From: Echinicola sp. 20G
GTDB lineage: Bacteria; Bacteroidota; Bacteroidia; Cytophagales; Cyclobacteriaceae
Reading direction: 5' to 3'
Assembly: GCF_015533855.1 (NCBI RefSeq)
Contig: NZ_AP024154.1
Span: 5,721,880-5,785,879 of the forward strand
DNA length: 64,000 nt
The notes beneath the pieces were generated by a model. That model saw only the letters and a program-made list of their open reading frames with translations, was not told the origin of the DNA and did no database searches. Made by a program: the position numbers and the translations under genes. This document shows, one piece after another, positions 43,389-52,844 of this stretch. The number at the start of each line of letters is the position of its first letter. Positions within the stretch are counted from its first letter, which is position 1.

Positions 43389-45872
43389 TTAAACTTCCAC
43401 TGATTTGGATGATTCTTCAAATGTAAACTTCAAAGGATCATCTACTTTAGAATTCATTAAGGAAATTTCCAAAACCTCATCCACATTATCTACAAAATGG
43501 AATGTTACCCCTTTCACATATTGTTCATCAATTTCCTCAATATCTTTCTGGTTGCGTTTGCAGAGAACAATCTCCTTGATTCCCGCTCTTTTGGCAGCAA
43601 GTATTTTCTCTTTAATCCCCCCAACAGGCATTACTTTTCCTCTCAAAGTAATCTCACCAGTCATTGCTAGTTTGGCTTTCACTTTTCTTTGAGTATATAA
43701 AGATGCCAAAGCTGTTAACATCGTAATCCCAGCTGAAGGACCATCTTTTGGTACTGCTCCAGCAGGAACGTGAATATGAAGGTCGTATTGATCAAAGATT
43801 CGGCTATCTATTCCATATTTGTAAGCCTTGGACCTTAAGTAGGAAATGGCAGTCATGGCTGATTCTTTCATCACATCACCTAATTGACCGGACAGGGTTA
43901 GTTTCCCTTTTCCTTTGCTCAAAGAGGATTCAATAAAGAGGATTTCTCCACCAACTGATGTCCATGCCAAGCCCGTAACCACTCCGGCCACACTGTTGTC
44001 TTGGTACATTTCTTTATCAAAAACTTCACCACCCAAAATTTTTCTCACCATGGCTGCTGTGATTTTCTTTTGGTACTCCTCCTCCATTGCAATGGATTTG
44101 GCCACATTCCTGATAACTGTACCCAACTGCCTTTCCAAATTTCTTACGCCAGATTCCCTGGTATAATCTTCTATCACTTTTACAATAGCCGCTTTATCGA
44201 AAGAAATATCCTTGGCTTTTAATCCATGTTCTTTTCGTTGCTTTGGAATAAGGTGCTTTTTGGCTATTTCCACTTTTTCTTCCATGGTATAACCCGTCAC
44301 CTCAATCATCTCCATCCTGTCCCTCAAAGCAGGCTGGATAGTCTCCAATGAATTGGCGGTAGCGATAAACAACACTTTGGAAAGGTCATAGTCTACTTCG
44401 AGGTAATTGTCTACAAATGCCTTGTTTTGCTCAGGGTCAAGCACCTCCAAGAAAGCGGAAGAAGGATCCCCTCTGAAATCTGAGCTCAGTTTATCGATCT
44501 CATCCAATACATAAACAGGGTTGGATGATTTGACTTTCTTCATATTCTGGATAATCTTTCCAGGCATGGCACCAACATAGGTCTTTCGGTGACCTCTGAT
44601 CTCTGCCTCATCATGCAAGCCTCCAAGAGACATCCTCACATATTTTCTTCCCAATGCCTTGGCAATGGACTTGCCCAAGGAAGTTTTCCCAACACCAGGA
44701 GGGCCATAAAGGCATAAAATCGGGCCTTTCAAATCTTGCTTGAGCTTTAGCACAGCCAAATACTCAATGATTCTATCTTTAACTTTTTCAAGGCCATGAT
44801 GCTCCTTATCCAAGATATCTTTGGCTCTCCTCAAGTCAAAATTATCCTCGGTAAACTCATTCCACGGCAAATCAACCATCACTTCTGCATAATTCAATGC
44901 AATCGGATATTCAGCAGCAGATGGATTTATCCTCAACACTTTGTCCAGCTCTTTTTCAAAGTGCTTCCCTACTTCTTCTGGCCACTGTTTATTTTTACCC
45001 CTCGCACGCAATTCTTCCACTTCTTTCTCAGGTCCCTCTTCACCTAGTTCGGTTTGAAGCACCTTCATCTGCTGTCTTAGGAAGTAATCTCTTTGCTGCT
45101 GGTCGATATCAGTATGAACCTTCTTGTGAATCTCACTTTTCAGCTCCAACATCTGGATATCCTTCATCATAAATTCAAGCAGCAAGGTTGCCCTATCCAC
45201 TCCATCATTGATCTCTAGCAATTTTTGCTTGGACTCAACAGGAGCAGTAATATTGGATGAAAGGAAATGCGTCAAAAAGGCCGTATTATCAATGTTGTCC
45301 AAAGCCACCTGGGCTTCTCTAGGAATATCGGGATTTAATTGCAAGATCTTGGCTGCGGCATCTTTAAGCGATTCTTCCAAAGCCTGAATCTTTTTGTTTC
45401 CCTCTGGAAAAGTTTCCTCCAGGTACTCTACTTTCGCCTGGAAATAGGGATCTTCGGTAATGGTTTCCTTTATCTTGAAACGCTTTTTCCCTTGGATGAT
45501 AATGGTCGTATTGCCATCAGGCAAAACAATCATTTTAACAATCTTTGCGATGGTCCCTACATGATAAATATCATCCCAAGAAGGATCATCATTATTTGGA
45601 TTGATCTGGGCGCAAACCCCGATCATTTTATCTCCCTTCTGAGCTTTTTTAACCAACTTGATGGAGCGCTCTCGTCCCACTGTAATCGGAATAACTACAC
45701 CAGGGAAAAGTACTGTATTTCGAACTGATAGAATGGGAATCTCCTCAGAATAGCTCTCAAGTTGTGATTGGTCCGCTTCTTCATCATCAGTGATCAAATG
45801 GATCAAATCCCCTTCGCTCGCAAAATCACCCATGATCAATGATTGGTATAATGGACTGTCGTTTTTATTCAT
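43389..45872 (-). CDS. lon: ATP-dependent protease Lon
   Basis: 827 aa. LonA layout: N-terminal substrate-binding domain (about 45-250; SVRNTVLFPGVVIPI), coiled coil, AAA+ with Walker A GPPGVGKTS and Walker B YVLDEIDKL, then the S16 protease domain with Ser713 (PKDGPSAG) and Lys756 (GGIKEKIL) as the catalytic dyad. It degrades misfolded and regulatory proteins in the cytoplasm. It lies between hslU and rseP on the same strand, but terminators separate all three. Confidence 0.98.
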   Translation of the reverse strand: MNKNDSPLYQSLIMGDFASEGDLIHLITDDEEADQSQLESYSEEIPILSVRNTVLFPGVVIPITVGRERSIKLVKKAQKGDKMIGVCAQINPNNDDPSWDDIYHVGTIAKIVKMIVLPDGNTTIIIQGKKRFKIKETITEDPYFQAKVEYLEETFPEGNKKIQALEESLKDAAAKILQLNPDIPREAQVALDNIDNTAFLTHFLSSNITAPVESKQKLLEINDGVDRATLLLEFMMKDIQMLELKSEIHKKVHTDIDQQQRDYFLRQQMKVLQTELGEEGPEKEVEELRARGKNKQWPEEVGKHFEKELDKVLRINPSAAEYPIALNYAEVMVDLPWNEFTEDNFDLRRAKDILDKEHHGLEKVKDRIIEYLAVLKLKQDLKGPILCLYGPPGVGKTSLGKSIAKALGRKYVRMSLGGLHDEAEIRGHRKTYVGAMPGKIIQNMKKVKSSNPVYVLDEIDKLSSDFRGDPSSAFLEVLDPEQNKAFVDNYLEVDYDLSKVLFIATANSLETIQPALRDRMEMIEVTGYTMEEKVEIAKKHLIPKQRKEHGLKAKDISFDKAAIVKVIEDYTRESGVRNLERQLGTVIRNVAKSIAMEEEYQKKITAAMVRKILGGEVFDKEMYQDNSVAGVVTGLAWTSVGGEILFIESSLSKGKGKLTLSGQLGDVMKESAMTAISYLRSKAYKYGIDSRIFDQYDLHIHVPAGAVPKDGPSAGITMLTALASLYTQRKVKAKLAMTGEITLRGKVMPVGGIKEKILAAKRAGIKEIVLCKRNQKDIEEIDEQYVKGVTFHFVDNVDEVLEISLMNSKVDDPLKFTFEESSKSVEV

Positions 45873-45914
45873 ATAGAGAATGACTGTAATTTTGTCATAT
45901 TTAAATTTAAAATA

Positions 45915-45945
45915 AAAGAAGAACCTTGAATTAACAAAGGTTCTT
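45915..45945 (-). terminator. Intrinsic terminator of dxr-rseP
   Basis: AGAAGAACCTT (45915-45925) pairs with AAGGTTCTTCT (45935-45945), 11 bp with a 9-nt loop. The minus strand continues TTTTATTTT. It lies downstream of the rseP stop. Confidence 0.8.
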
Positions 45946-46010
45946 CTACTAAACTCAATGGATATGCCAATGTCAAAAAAGGTACAAAATGGCAGTGTTT
46001 ATCGAATGTT

Positions 46011-47330
46011 TTAGCCTCCAGTAAATAACTTCAGGATATCATTCCCAATGGCAAACACCATCAGGGCCAACAATAACACCATTCCTACTTTCTGGGCATT
46101 CTCCAAGAATTTCTCTGATGGACTTCTACCAGAAATCATTTCGTATAACAAGAACACAACATGACCACCGTCCAATGCAGGAATTGGCAATAAATTCATA
46201 AAGGCAAGGATCATGGATATCAAGCCTGTGATACTCCAAAACTTCACCCAATCCCAACTGCTGCCATAAATCTTGGCCATTCCAATAGGACCACTGACAT
46301 TTTTAGTAGATACCTCTCCGGTAAACATTTTACCTAAAGCACGGGCATTAACAATCACTACACTAAAGGCCTTCTCTGTGCCTTTCGCTATCGATTCATT
46401 AAAACTATAACTCTTTCTTACAGGCTCGATCAAAGGGTTAACAAGTACTCCAATGGTTCCGTCTTCATAAACATCTATTTCCCCTTCCTTCACTTGACCG
46501 TTTCGCTCGTAAGTAAGATCAATTTGCTTGGAAGAATACTCCTCAAGCTTCTTCTGGAAGTCAGTAAAATACCTCACTTTTTCTCCATTCACTGCCAATA
46601 CCTTGTCCCCTTCTTGCAAACCTAGCTTAGCTGCATGGGTTCCTTTTACCGACTCCATCACCACAAAAGGCACACCTATATCAATAAAATTGGACATGGC
46701 CTCTTGATTGGAAAATGAATTGATAAAACCTCTAGGTATTTTTATTTTGATGATCTCACCGTCACGGTCTACCGTGTAGTAACCATTTTCGCTCAACAAA
46801 ACATCCGCATTGGACAAATCAGACAAACTTTCGTAGGTATGCCCGTTTACTTCAAGAACTTTATCTCCGTCCTGAAAACCGATTTGCTGTCCAATATCAT
46901 ACGCCACTATCCCATGTTCAATCACTTGGTCTCTGGAAAAATAGGTTTCTCCACGGTCATAGGTCAAAGCGATAAAGATGATGATCCCTGTAATCACATT
47001 AACAATAATCCCTCCAAGCATCACTATCAATCTTTGCCAAGCTGGCTTAGCCCTAAATTCCCAAGGCTGTGGTTCTGAGGCCAACTGTTCAGTATCCATG
47101 GACTCATCCACCATTCCTGATATTTTAACAAATCCACCAAGAGGGATAGCCCCCAATGAATACTCTGTCTCTCCATACTTAAACCCTACAATTTTCGGAG
47201 GAAAACCAATGGAAAATTTTTCTACTCTCATGCCAAACAGCTTCGCTGCCAACATGTGCCCCCCTTCATGCAACCCAACCAAAATAGAGAGTCCCAGCAA
47301 TAGCTGGCCCACCATAATCAAAGTATCCAT
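46011..47330 (-). CDS. rseP: Site-2 zinc metalloprotease RseP
   Basis: 439 aa. M50B intramembrane protease: zinc motif H21-E22-x-x-H25 (LVGLHEGGHMLA) in the first TM helix, two PDZ domains (about 140-215 and 220-300), and the C-terminal LDG motif PIPALDGGHVVF with the third metal ligand Asp. TM segments lie at about 8-30, 105-120, 370-390 and 415-433. It completes regulated intramembrane proteolysis of anti-sigma factors. It starts 3 bp after dxr and shares its transcript, a widely conserved pairing. Confidence 0.95.
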   Translation of the reverse strand: MDTLIMVGQLLLGLSILVGLHEGGHMLAAKLFGMRVEKFSIGFPPKIVGFKYGETEYSLGAIPLGGFVKISGMVDESMDTEQLASEPQPWEFRAKPAWQRLIVMLGGIIVNVITGIIIFIALTYDRGETYFSRDQVIEHGIVAYDIGQQIGFQDGDKVLEVNGHTYESLSDLSNADVLLSENGYYTVDRDGEIIKIKIPRGFINSFSNQEAMSNFIDIGVPFVVMESVKGTHAAKLGLQEGDKVLAVNGEKVRYFTDFQKKLEEYSSKQIDLTYERNGQVKEGEIDVYEDGTIGVLVNPLIEPVRKSYSFNESIAKGTEKAFSVVIVNARALGKMFTGEVSTKNVSGPIGMAKIYGSSWDWVKFWSITGLISMILAFMNLLPIPALDGGHVVFLLYEMISGRSPSEKFLENAQKVGMVLLLALMVFAIGNDILKLFTGG

Positions 47331-47333
47331 ACT

Positions 47334-48500
47334 TTATTTTTTAAACTTTATAATTTCTTCTGTTACAATTCTTGCCTTTTTGTCAGTATCGACAAAGTCC
47401 TGTAAGGCAGGATGACTGACAAATTCCACTTTTTCCATTGCTTTTGCAATAATATCGGACATTTCTAAGAACCCGACCTGATCTTGCAAAAACGCGGCCA
47501 CAACCACCTCATTGGCAGCATTGAGTACACAAGGCGCATTGCCTCCCCTCTCCAATGCGTCGAAAGCCAATTGGAGGTTCCTAAATGTTTTTAAATCTGG
47601 CTTCTCAAAATCCAAAGAAGGATATTGCATAAAATCAAACCTTGGGAAATCGGACACTAATCTGTCCGGATATGACAAGGCAAACTGAATGGGAATACGC
47701 ATATCAGGTAACCCGAGTTGTGCCTTGATACTACCATCTTCAAATTGAATCAAAGAATGCACGATAGATTGGGGATGCACCACCACCTCAATCTGATCAG
47801 GTCTAACTCCGAATAGCCATTTTGCCTCAATCACTTCCAAGCCCTTGTTCATCATGGAGGCAGAATCGATGGTAATCTTGGCACCCATATCCCAATTGGG
47901 ATGCTTTAAGGCCTGCTCCTTGGTAACATCCTGCAAAGAGGCACTATCACGTCCTCTAAACGGCCCACCTGAAGCGGTCAGAATCAGTTTCTCAATTGGA
48001 TTATGGAACTCCCCTACTAAACATTGAAATATTGCGGAATGTTCTGAATCAACGGGATAAATATTTACACCTTTTTCCCTAGCCAACTGCGTAATTAGCT
48101 CCCCAGCCACGACCAAAGTCTCTTTATTGGCCAAAGCGATTTGCTTACCCGCATTGATGGCACTTATCGTAGGCAACAAACCTGAATACCCTACCAACGC
48201 AGTAAGCACAACATCAATAGTATCCATTTCAACCACCTGGGCCAAGGCTTTCTCCCCTGCATAAACCTTAATATAATGAGGATCCAATGCCGTTTTGAGC
48301 TTCTTATAATGAGACTCATTTGCAATGACCACAGCATTAGGGGTAAACTCTATGGCCTGCTGAATCAATAAATCCACATTATTCTGGGCTGTCAGCACTT
48401 CCACCTCAAAGCGGTCATCATGATTTCTCATCACTTCCAAAGCCTGGGTACCGATACTGCCCGTAGATCCCAGCAGTGCTACTCTTTTCTTACTTGACAT
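47334..48500 (-). CDS. dxr: 1-deoxy-D-xylulose 5-phosphate reductoisomerase Dxr
   Basis: 388 aa. NADPH-dependent enzyme of the MEP isoprenoid pathway (DXP to MEP). NADPH loop LLGSTGSIGTQAL at 9-21, NKETLVVAGE, the metal/substrate motif PVDSEHSAIFQ, SGGPFR, and WDMGAKITIDSASMMNKGLEVIEA. Length normal. A -7 box lies at 48551-48558. It is divergent from degP, and rseP follows after 3 bp. Confidence 0.97.
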   Translation of the reverse strand: MSSKKRVALLGSTGSIGTQALEVMRNHDDRFEVEVLTAQNNVDLLIQQAIEFTPNAVVIANESHYKKLKTALDPHYIKVYAGEKALAQVVEMDTIDVVLTALVGYSGLLPTISAINAGKQIALANKETLVVAGELITQLAREKGVNIYPVDSEHSAIFQCLVGEFHNPIEKLILTASGGPFRGRDSASLQDVTKEQALKHPNWDMGAKITIDSASMMNKGLEVIEAKWLFGVRPDQIEVVVHPQSIVHSLIQFEDGSIKAQLGLPDMRIPIQFALSYPDRLVSDFPRFDFMQYPSLDFEKPDLKTFRNLQLAFDALERGGNAPCVLNAANEVVVAAFLQDQVGFLEMSDIIAKAMEKVEFVSHPALQDFVDTDKKARIVTEEIIKFKK

Positions 48501-48550
48501 TGATGTCTTTATTTCTCTGCAATAGAGACTTTTTGTCTCCTCTTTTAACT

Positions 48551-48583
48551 CAAAGCTATCTTATTAAGCTGACAAATTTACAA
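48551..48583 (-). promoter_or_regulatory. Candidate dxr-rseP promoter
   Basis: The minus strand has TAGCTTTG (48551-48558, exact consensus), preceded by TTG (48581-48583) at a 22-nt spacing, which is slightly long. The predicted leader is about 45 nt. Confidence 0.45.
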
Positions 48584-48790
48584 GCTTAAAAGACTTTTCC
48601 TTTGTTTTTTGCCACTTTTTCACCTTCAGCCTTTCTGGCATTTCCTTGGAGAGGCCTAAAGTAGTTAAATTGTATTATGGTTTGCATTACGAGCGTTCTG
48701 ATTCATGGTTCAGTGCCAGTTTATTAAAAAATGTTAAACAGAAGATCGTAATAAAAATTTAGACGTAAATTGATCTAAAAAATTAGTCTC

Positions 48791-50254
48791 ATGCAAAAAA
48801 GCTTAACTACTTTCATTTTGGCCTTTGTTGCCGGACTGTTGGGAGCCTGGGCGTATCAGCAGTTATTCACTCATGACAATTTATCCAATTTAGAGACCTC
48901 TTCTGGTCAAACATACTCTTCCCAGCAAGTTCACAATTATACGGAAGAAGAGATTAAGCCCAAGCCTTCCATGGTTCAAAACAATCCACCAACTTCTTTT
49001 GTAGAAGCGTCGGAAAAAAGCACCGAGTCGGTCGTTTTTATAAAGAACTTTTCCGGAACCGACTATAGAAGGTATAGCATGTTTGACTTCTTTTTCGGTC
49101 CTCAAGGAGGCTCAAGCCAACGCGTTAGTACAGGATCTGGGGTTATTTTCAGCCAAGATGGCTATATCATCACCAATAACCATGTGGTTGAAAATGCCGA
49201 AACATTAGAGGTAATCCATCATAAAAAAACTTATCAAGCCAAACTCATAGGCACGGACCCTAATACTGATATTGCCGTACTGAAGATTGAGGCTGAAGAG
49301 CTTCCGGCTATCCAAAAAGGCAGTAGCAGAGACCTTAAAATTGGGGAATGGGTCATTGCAGTCGGCAATCCTTTCAACCTTACTTCGACCGTAACGGCCG
49401 GAATTGTTTCTGCCAAAGAAAGACAAATCAACATTCTTGGAGGAGATTTCCCATTGGAATCTTTTATCCAAACAGATGCTGCCATTAACCCTGGAAACTC
49501 TGGTGGAGCCCTGGTCAATGTCAAAGGGGAATTAGTTGGCATCAACACTGCCATTCTTTCCAGGACCGGCTCTTACACTGGTTATGGGTTTGCTGTGCCT
49601 GTGGATATTGCCTCTAAGGTTGCCAATGACCTGATCAAATTTGGTGAAGTACAGAAAGCCATCCCTGGTATTGAAGCAGTAGAAATCACCCCTGAATTAG
49701 CCAAAGAAATGGATCTTGAGTCCTTAGATGGTGTGGTGGTCACCCATGTTATTAGAGGTGGCGCTGCAGACCAAGCTGGCATAGCAGTAAAGGATGTCAT
49801 TAAAGGTGTAGATGGTATTAAAGTTACCGGAAAGGGAAGTTTTGAAGAAGCGCTTTCCTATTACTACCCGGGAGATAAATTGAACATCACTTATGACCGA
49901 GGTAACCAGCACAAAAGCACTGAACTCATCCTTCAAAACCTCGAAGGAGGCACAGGCATAATCAAAAGAGCATTTTACTCCTCTGCTTTATTAGGGGCAA
50001 GATTAGAATCGGTAAATACAGTAGAAAAAGACCGACTTCAGATTAATTACGGAATCAAGATCACATCCTTGACAAGAGGATATCTAAATGAATTAGGACT
50101 AGGAAATGGCTTCATCCTAACAGAAGTTAATGGCGAACCGGCAAAAGACCCCAAAGAAATAGGCTCCTTCTTGGAAGATTACAGTGGGCGATTGGTCATA
50201 GAAGGACTCACTCCAAGAGGGAGGCCTTTCAGGCAATCATACAGTGTCAGGTAA
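48791..50254 (+). CDS. Periplasmic serine protease of the DegP/HtrA family
   Basis: 487 aa. An N-terminal signal anchor (about 5-22) leads to the periplasm. The trypsin-like domain has triad His131 (ITNNHVVENA), Asp160 (NTDIAVLK) and Ser237 (NPGNSGGAL). Two PDZ domains follow (about 280-375 and 395-487), the second less typical. It acts as chaperone-protease for misfolded envelope proteins. It is divergent from dxr-rseP, whose product takes part in envelope stress signalling; a shared control region of 290 bp lies between. Confidence 0.95.
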   Translation: MQKSLTTFILAFVAGLLGAWAYQQLFTHDNLSNLETSSGQTYSSQQVHNYTEEEIKPKPSMVQNNPPTSFVEASEKSTESVVFIKNFSGTDYRRYSMFDFFFGPQGGSSQRVSTGSGVIFSQDGYIITNNHVVENAETLEVIHHKKTYQAKLIGTDPNTDIAVLKIEAEELPAIQKGSSRDLKIGEWVIAVGNPFNLTSTVTAGIVSAKERQINILGGDFPLESFIQTDAAINPGNSGGALVNVKGELVGINTAILSRTGSYTGYGFAVPVDIASKVANDLIKFGEVQKAIPGIEAVEITPELAKEMDLESLDGVVVTHVIRGGAADQAGIAVKDVIKGVDGIKVTGKGSFEEALSYYYPGDKLNITYDRGNQHKSTELILQNLEGGTGIIKRAFYSSALLGARLESVNTVEKDRLQINYGIKITSLTRGYLNELGLGNGFILTEVNGEPAKDPKEIGSFLEDYSGRLVIEGLTPRGRPFRQSYSVR

Positions 50255-50279
50255 AACTAATTTAGACAAAAATTAAATT

Positions 50280-50308
50280 GAAAGCACCGGAATAATTTCG
50301 GTGCTTTC
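50280..50308 (+). terminator. Intrinsic terminator of degP/htrA gene
   Basis: A 10-bp stem GAAAGCACCG/CGGTGCTTTC (50280-50289 with 50299-50308) can extend by three inner pairs. It is followed by a TTTATT stretch. Confidence 0.8.
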
Positions 50309-50348
50309 TTTATTGGAATTTTGTACTTTTAAGAAAACGACATCGATT

Positions 50349-50762
50349 ATGAAAACACAGCCGCTAACTTGCGAAAAGTGCTTTGATGATTTCCAAACCT
50401 CACTTGTAGAGCTTCAGGAAGTCATTGAGGAAGTTAAACTGAAAGGAATAAACCCAAAGCTTGAACAACATTTGCACCGATCCTTTGAAATCACCCATGA
50501 GCTTGCCCTGAACACCATGACTGAGTTTTTTAAAAAACAAGGCAGGCCTCCCTACTCTGGCTCAAGAGATGTCACCCTTGATGCTTTCAATGAAGAACTT
50601 ATTGACGATGGAAAAGGCTGGTTGGACATGATCATTTGCCGGATCAAAGCCACTCCCGTCTACACTGAAAATGCTTCAAACTCCTTAACAGAAAATATTC
50701 TAAAGAACTATGTACATCTATTTGAAAATTTTGAAAAGAAAATGTACGACAGACTCAATTAA
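50349..50762 (+). CDS. Orphan nucleotidyltransferase substrate-binding protein (HI0074/HepT-like)
   Basis: 137 aa from ATG 50349; an upstream frame to 50301 lies in the degP terminator. All-helical. The family blocks are clear: RSFEITHELALNTMTEFFKKQG, SRDVTLDAFNEELIDDGKGWLDMI and the final LFENFEKKM. Family members normally pair with an MNT-type nucleotidyltransferase (HI0073/MntA) encoded next door, and none is present here. The segment usually written R-x4-H-x-Y in HEPN/HepT proteins reads RIKATPVY here, with Pro in place of His, so ribonuclease activity is unlikely. Confidence 0.82.
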   Translation: MKTQPLTCEKCFDDFQTSLVELQEVIEEVKLKGINPKLEQHLHRSFEITHELALNTMTEFFKKQGRPPYSGSRDVTLDAFNEELIDDGKGWLDMIICRIKATPVYTENASNSLTENILKNYVHLFENFEKKMYDRLN

Positions 50763-50878
50763 ATTACATCCTTAAAAAAACTGAAATTTTATTCTTCACC
50801 TTGTAGCACTTGAGACGAACACTACGTCTAAGGAACATAAAGCTTTTAGTTAAACTAATAACCTTAAATTTCTTAGTC

Positions 50879-52138
50879 ATGAAACAGCGTTTACTCATTT
50901 CCAAAAATTGGTCTCAAGTGCTGACATTTTTTTTGATAGTCCTTGGATACACCTCTTGCAACGACCAAGTAGAGAGCACCTACACTTATCACGCCATGGT
51001 CCCCGTTTCGATGGAAGCCAGTACCTTGAGAAGCATGTCCGTTGGACAAGTGGCTCCTAGAGAGATAAGTGAAACAGGAAAAATTTATATTTTTGGTGAC
51101 TTTTTATTTGTCAATGAGCCCCATGAGGGCATCCATGTCATCAATAATTCCAACCCTTCAAACCCTCAAAACATCAGTTTCATAGAAGTCCCTGGCACGG
51201 TGGATTTGGCTGTAAATGACAATATACTTTACGCAGATAGCTACATTGACCTACTGGCCTTTGACATTAGCAACCCCTATAATGTCAAAATGGTCAAAAG
51301 AGTGGAAGATGTCTTTATGAACTATTACACCAACCCAGAAGTAGGAACTTTCATGTATTTCAAGGATTCTGTCATGACCAGTACCGAACCAAGAAGAAAT
51401 TGGGGAGGACCAATCTTTTGGTTAGAAACCGCCTCATTTGCCAATGCCGATGCAGGAGGCAGCTATGGGCAAGGTGGATCAATGGCCAGGTTCACATTAT
51501 CTAGCGGGTACCTTTATACCGTTGACGATTACGACTTAAGGTTATTCGATGTAAGTGAAAAAGCTTCCCCGGAGTTCGTAAAACAGATCAACCTTGGTTG
51601 GGGAATAGAGACCATCTTCCCATTCAAGGACAAGTTATTTATCGGTTCGAATACGGGCATGCACATCTATGATGTTTCTACTCCATCAGAACCGGAAATG
51701 CTTTCTGTTTATTCTCACTTCACCAGCTGTGACCCAGTAGTAGCCAATGATGATTATGCTTTTGTCACCTTGAGGAGCGGCACTTTCTGTCGTCAGGGCA
51801 TGAATGTATTGGAAGTACTTGATATCAAGGATCCATCCAACCCGAAATTACTCAAATCTTATGAAATGAAAAATCCTCACGGATTGGGCTTATCAGGCTA
51901 CAACCTTTTCGTTTGTGAGGGGGAATATGGCTTAAAAAGCTTCAAAGTACAAGACGTGATGAACCTTGATAAAAACCAAATGCAACACTTGGAGAATCTA
52001 AATGCTATTGATTTAATTCCCGGACCAAAATCACTTATCGTAATTGGCAATGATGTAATCTGCCAATATGATTATAGTAATCCAGGTCAACTCAAACTAT
52101 TAAGCTGTATGCAGATTGAAAAACAGCAACTTTATTAG
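50879..52138 (+). CDS. LVIVD-repeat surface lipoprotein
   Basis: 419 aa from ATG 50879 (MKQRLLISKNW); the frame can be extended upstream to a TTG, but only this start gives a proper lipoprotein signal (VLGYTSC, then NDQVES). The mature chain is a beta-propeller of LVIVD-type repeats: IHVINNSNPSNPQ, LLAFDISNPYNVKMV, LRLFDVSEKASPEFV, MHIYDVSTPSEPEML, LEVLDIKDPSNPKLL. These are common in Bacteroidota and are of unknown ligand. A putative outer-membrane protein gene follows after 9 bp. Confidence 0.85.
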   Translation: MKQRLLISKNWSQVLTFFLIVLGYTSCNDQVESTYTYHAMVPVSMEASTLRSMSVGQVAPREISETGKIYIFGDFLFVNEPHEGIHVINNSNPSNPQNISFIEVPGTVDLAVNDNILYADSYIDLLAFDISNPYNVKMVKRVEDVFMNYYTNPEVGTFMYFKDSVMTSTEPRRNWGGPIFWLETASFANADAGGSYGQGGSMARFTLSSGYLYTVDDYDLRLFDVSEKASPEFVKQINLGWGIETIFPFKDKLFIGSNTGMHIYDVSTPSEPEMLSVYSHFTSCDPVVANDDYAFVTLRSGTFCRQGMNVLEVLDIKDPSNPKLLKSYEMKNPHGLGLSGYNLFVCEGEYGLKSFKVQDVMNLDKNQMQHLENLNAIDLIPGPKSLIVIGNDVICQYDYSNPGQLKLLSCMQIEKQQLY

Positions 52139-52147
52139 ACTTTCAGA

Positions 52148-52744
52148 ATGACTTTGTTTTTTAAGACTTTTAGTTGGATTGTTTTAACTTTGGTAATCAT
52201 GCTTTTTAAGGGAAGTGTCCAGGCTCAGACGCTTCCCTTCACCAATCATACCGAAATAGGTATTTTGCAAAGTAATCAGGGGCTAGGGATTACTTCCGCT
52301 TTAACCTTGCAAACTTTTAACGGTGTAAGAATCAACCCATGGCTAAACCTAGGTTTTACGACAGGCATAGACAGGTACAACATTGCTAACATTCTACCTT
52401 TGGCTTTCGGGGCTAGGGCCTATTGGGGAAATGAAAAGTTCCTTCCATTGGCTTCTTTTGACATTGGCCTTGGCTCGACCTTATTGGAAAAGAAAACCGA
52501 TACGGAATGGCACGAGGGAGGACTTTTACTCAATCCTACATTTGGAGTACTCATGAAAACCAAGGGAAAGACCAAGCTCAGTCTTACCATTGGTTACAAA
52601 AGGCAAATACTTACTGAATACTCCGCGGTGCTGGATCCGCAGCAAACCAACTTCAACAACTCATTGCCATCCGGTTATCACTCTCTGAGGGCTGAAAGGT
52701 ACATTTTTAACCGTGCATCTATCAGATTGGGAGTATTTTTCTAA
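52148..52744 (+). CDS. Putative outer-membrane beta-barrel protein
   Basis: 198 aa. The signal peptide ends GSVQAQ at about 27. The mature part has alternating amphipathic strands (TEIGILQSN, LGFTTGIDRY, LPLASFDIGLGS, TKLSLTIGYKRQ) and ends in the aromatic ASIRLGVFF, as expected for a small eight-stranded barrel. It follows the LVIVD lipoprotein gene by 9 bp and is probably its partner. No function can be assigned. Confidence 0.7.
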   Translation: MTLFFKTFSWIVLTLVIMLFKGSVQAQTLPFTNHTEIGILQSNQGLGITSALTLQTFNGVRINPWLNLGFTTGIDRYNIANILPLAFGARAYWGNEKFLPLASFDIGLGSTLLEKKTDTEWHEGGLLLNPTFGVLMKTKGKTKLSLTIGYKRQILTEYSAVLDPQQTNFNNSLPSGYHSLRAERYIFNRASIRLGVFF

Positions 52745-52748
52745 GGGG

Positions 52749-52780
52749 TTGGAAGAAATGGGAGCTTTCATGTACCTTTG
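52749..52780 (+). promoter_or_regulatory. Promoter of the ABC importer operon
   Basis: TTG at 52749-52751 and TACCTTTG at 52773-52780, spaced by 21 nt, match the Bacteroidota consensus. The predicted leader to the lipoprotein start is about 60 nt. Confidence 0.6.
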
Positions 52781-52844
52781 ATACCTGATCATAAAAGAAA
52801 GGTTTTTAAGAATATCATCAATAGTCCAAGTCTGGTTTTCGGTT

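Noticed and set aside
52745..52844. Cobalamin riboswitch before the ABC importer
   Set aside because: The interval is 100 bp, and half is upstream of the predicted transcription start. No B12-box-like sequence or multi-stem layout is visible.
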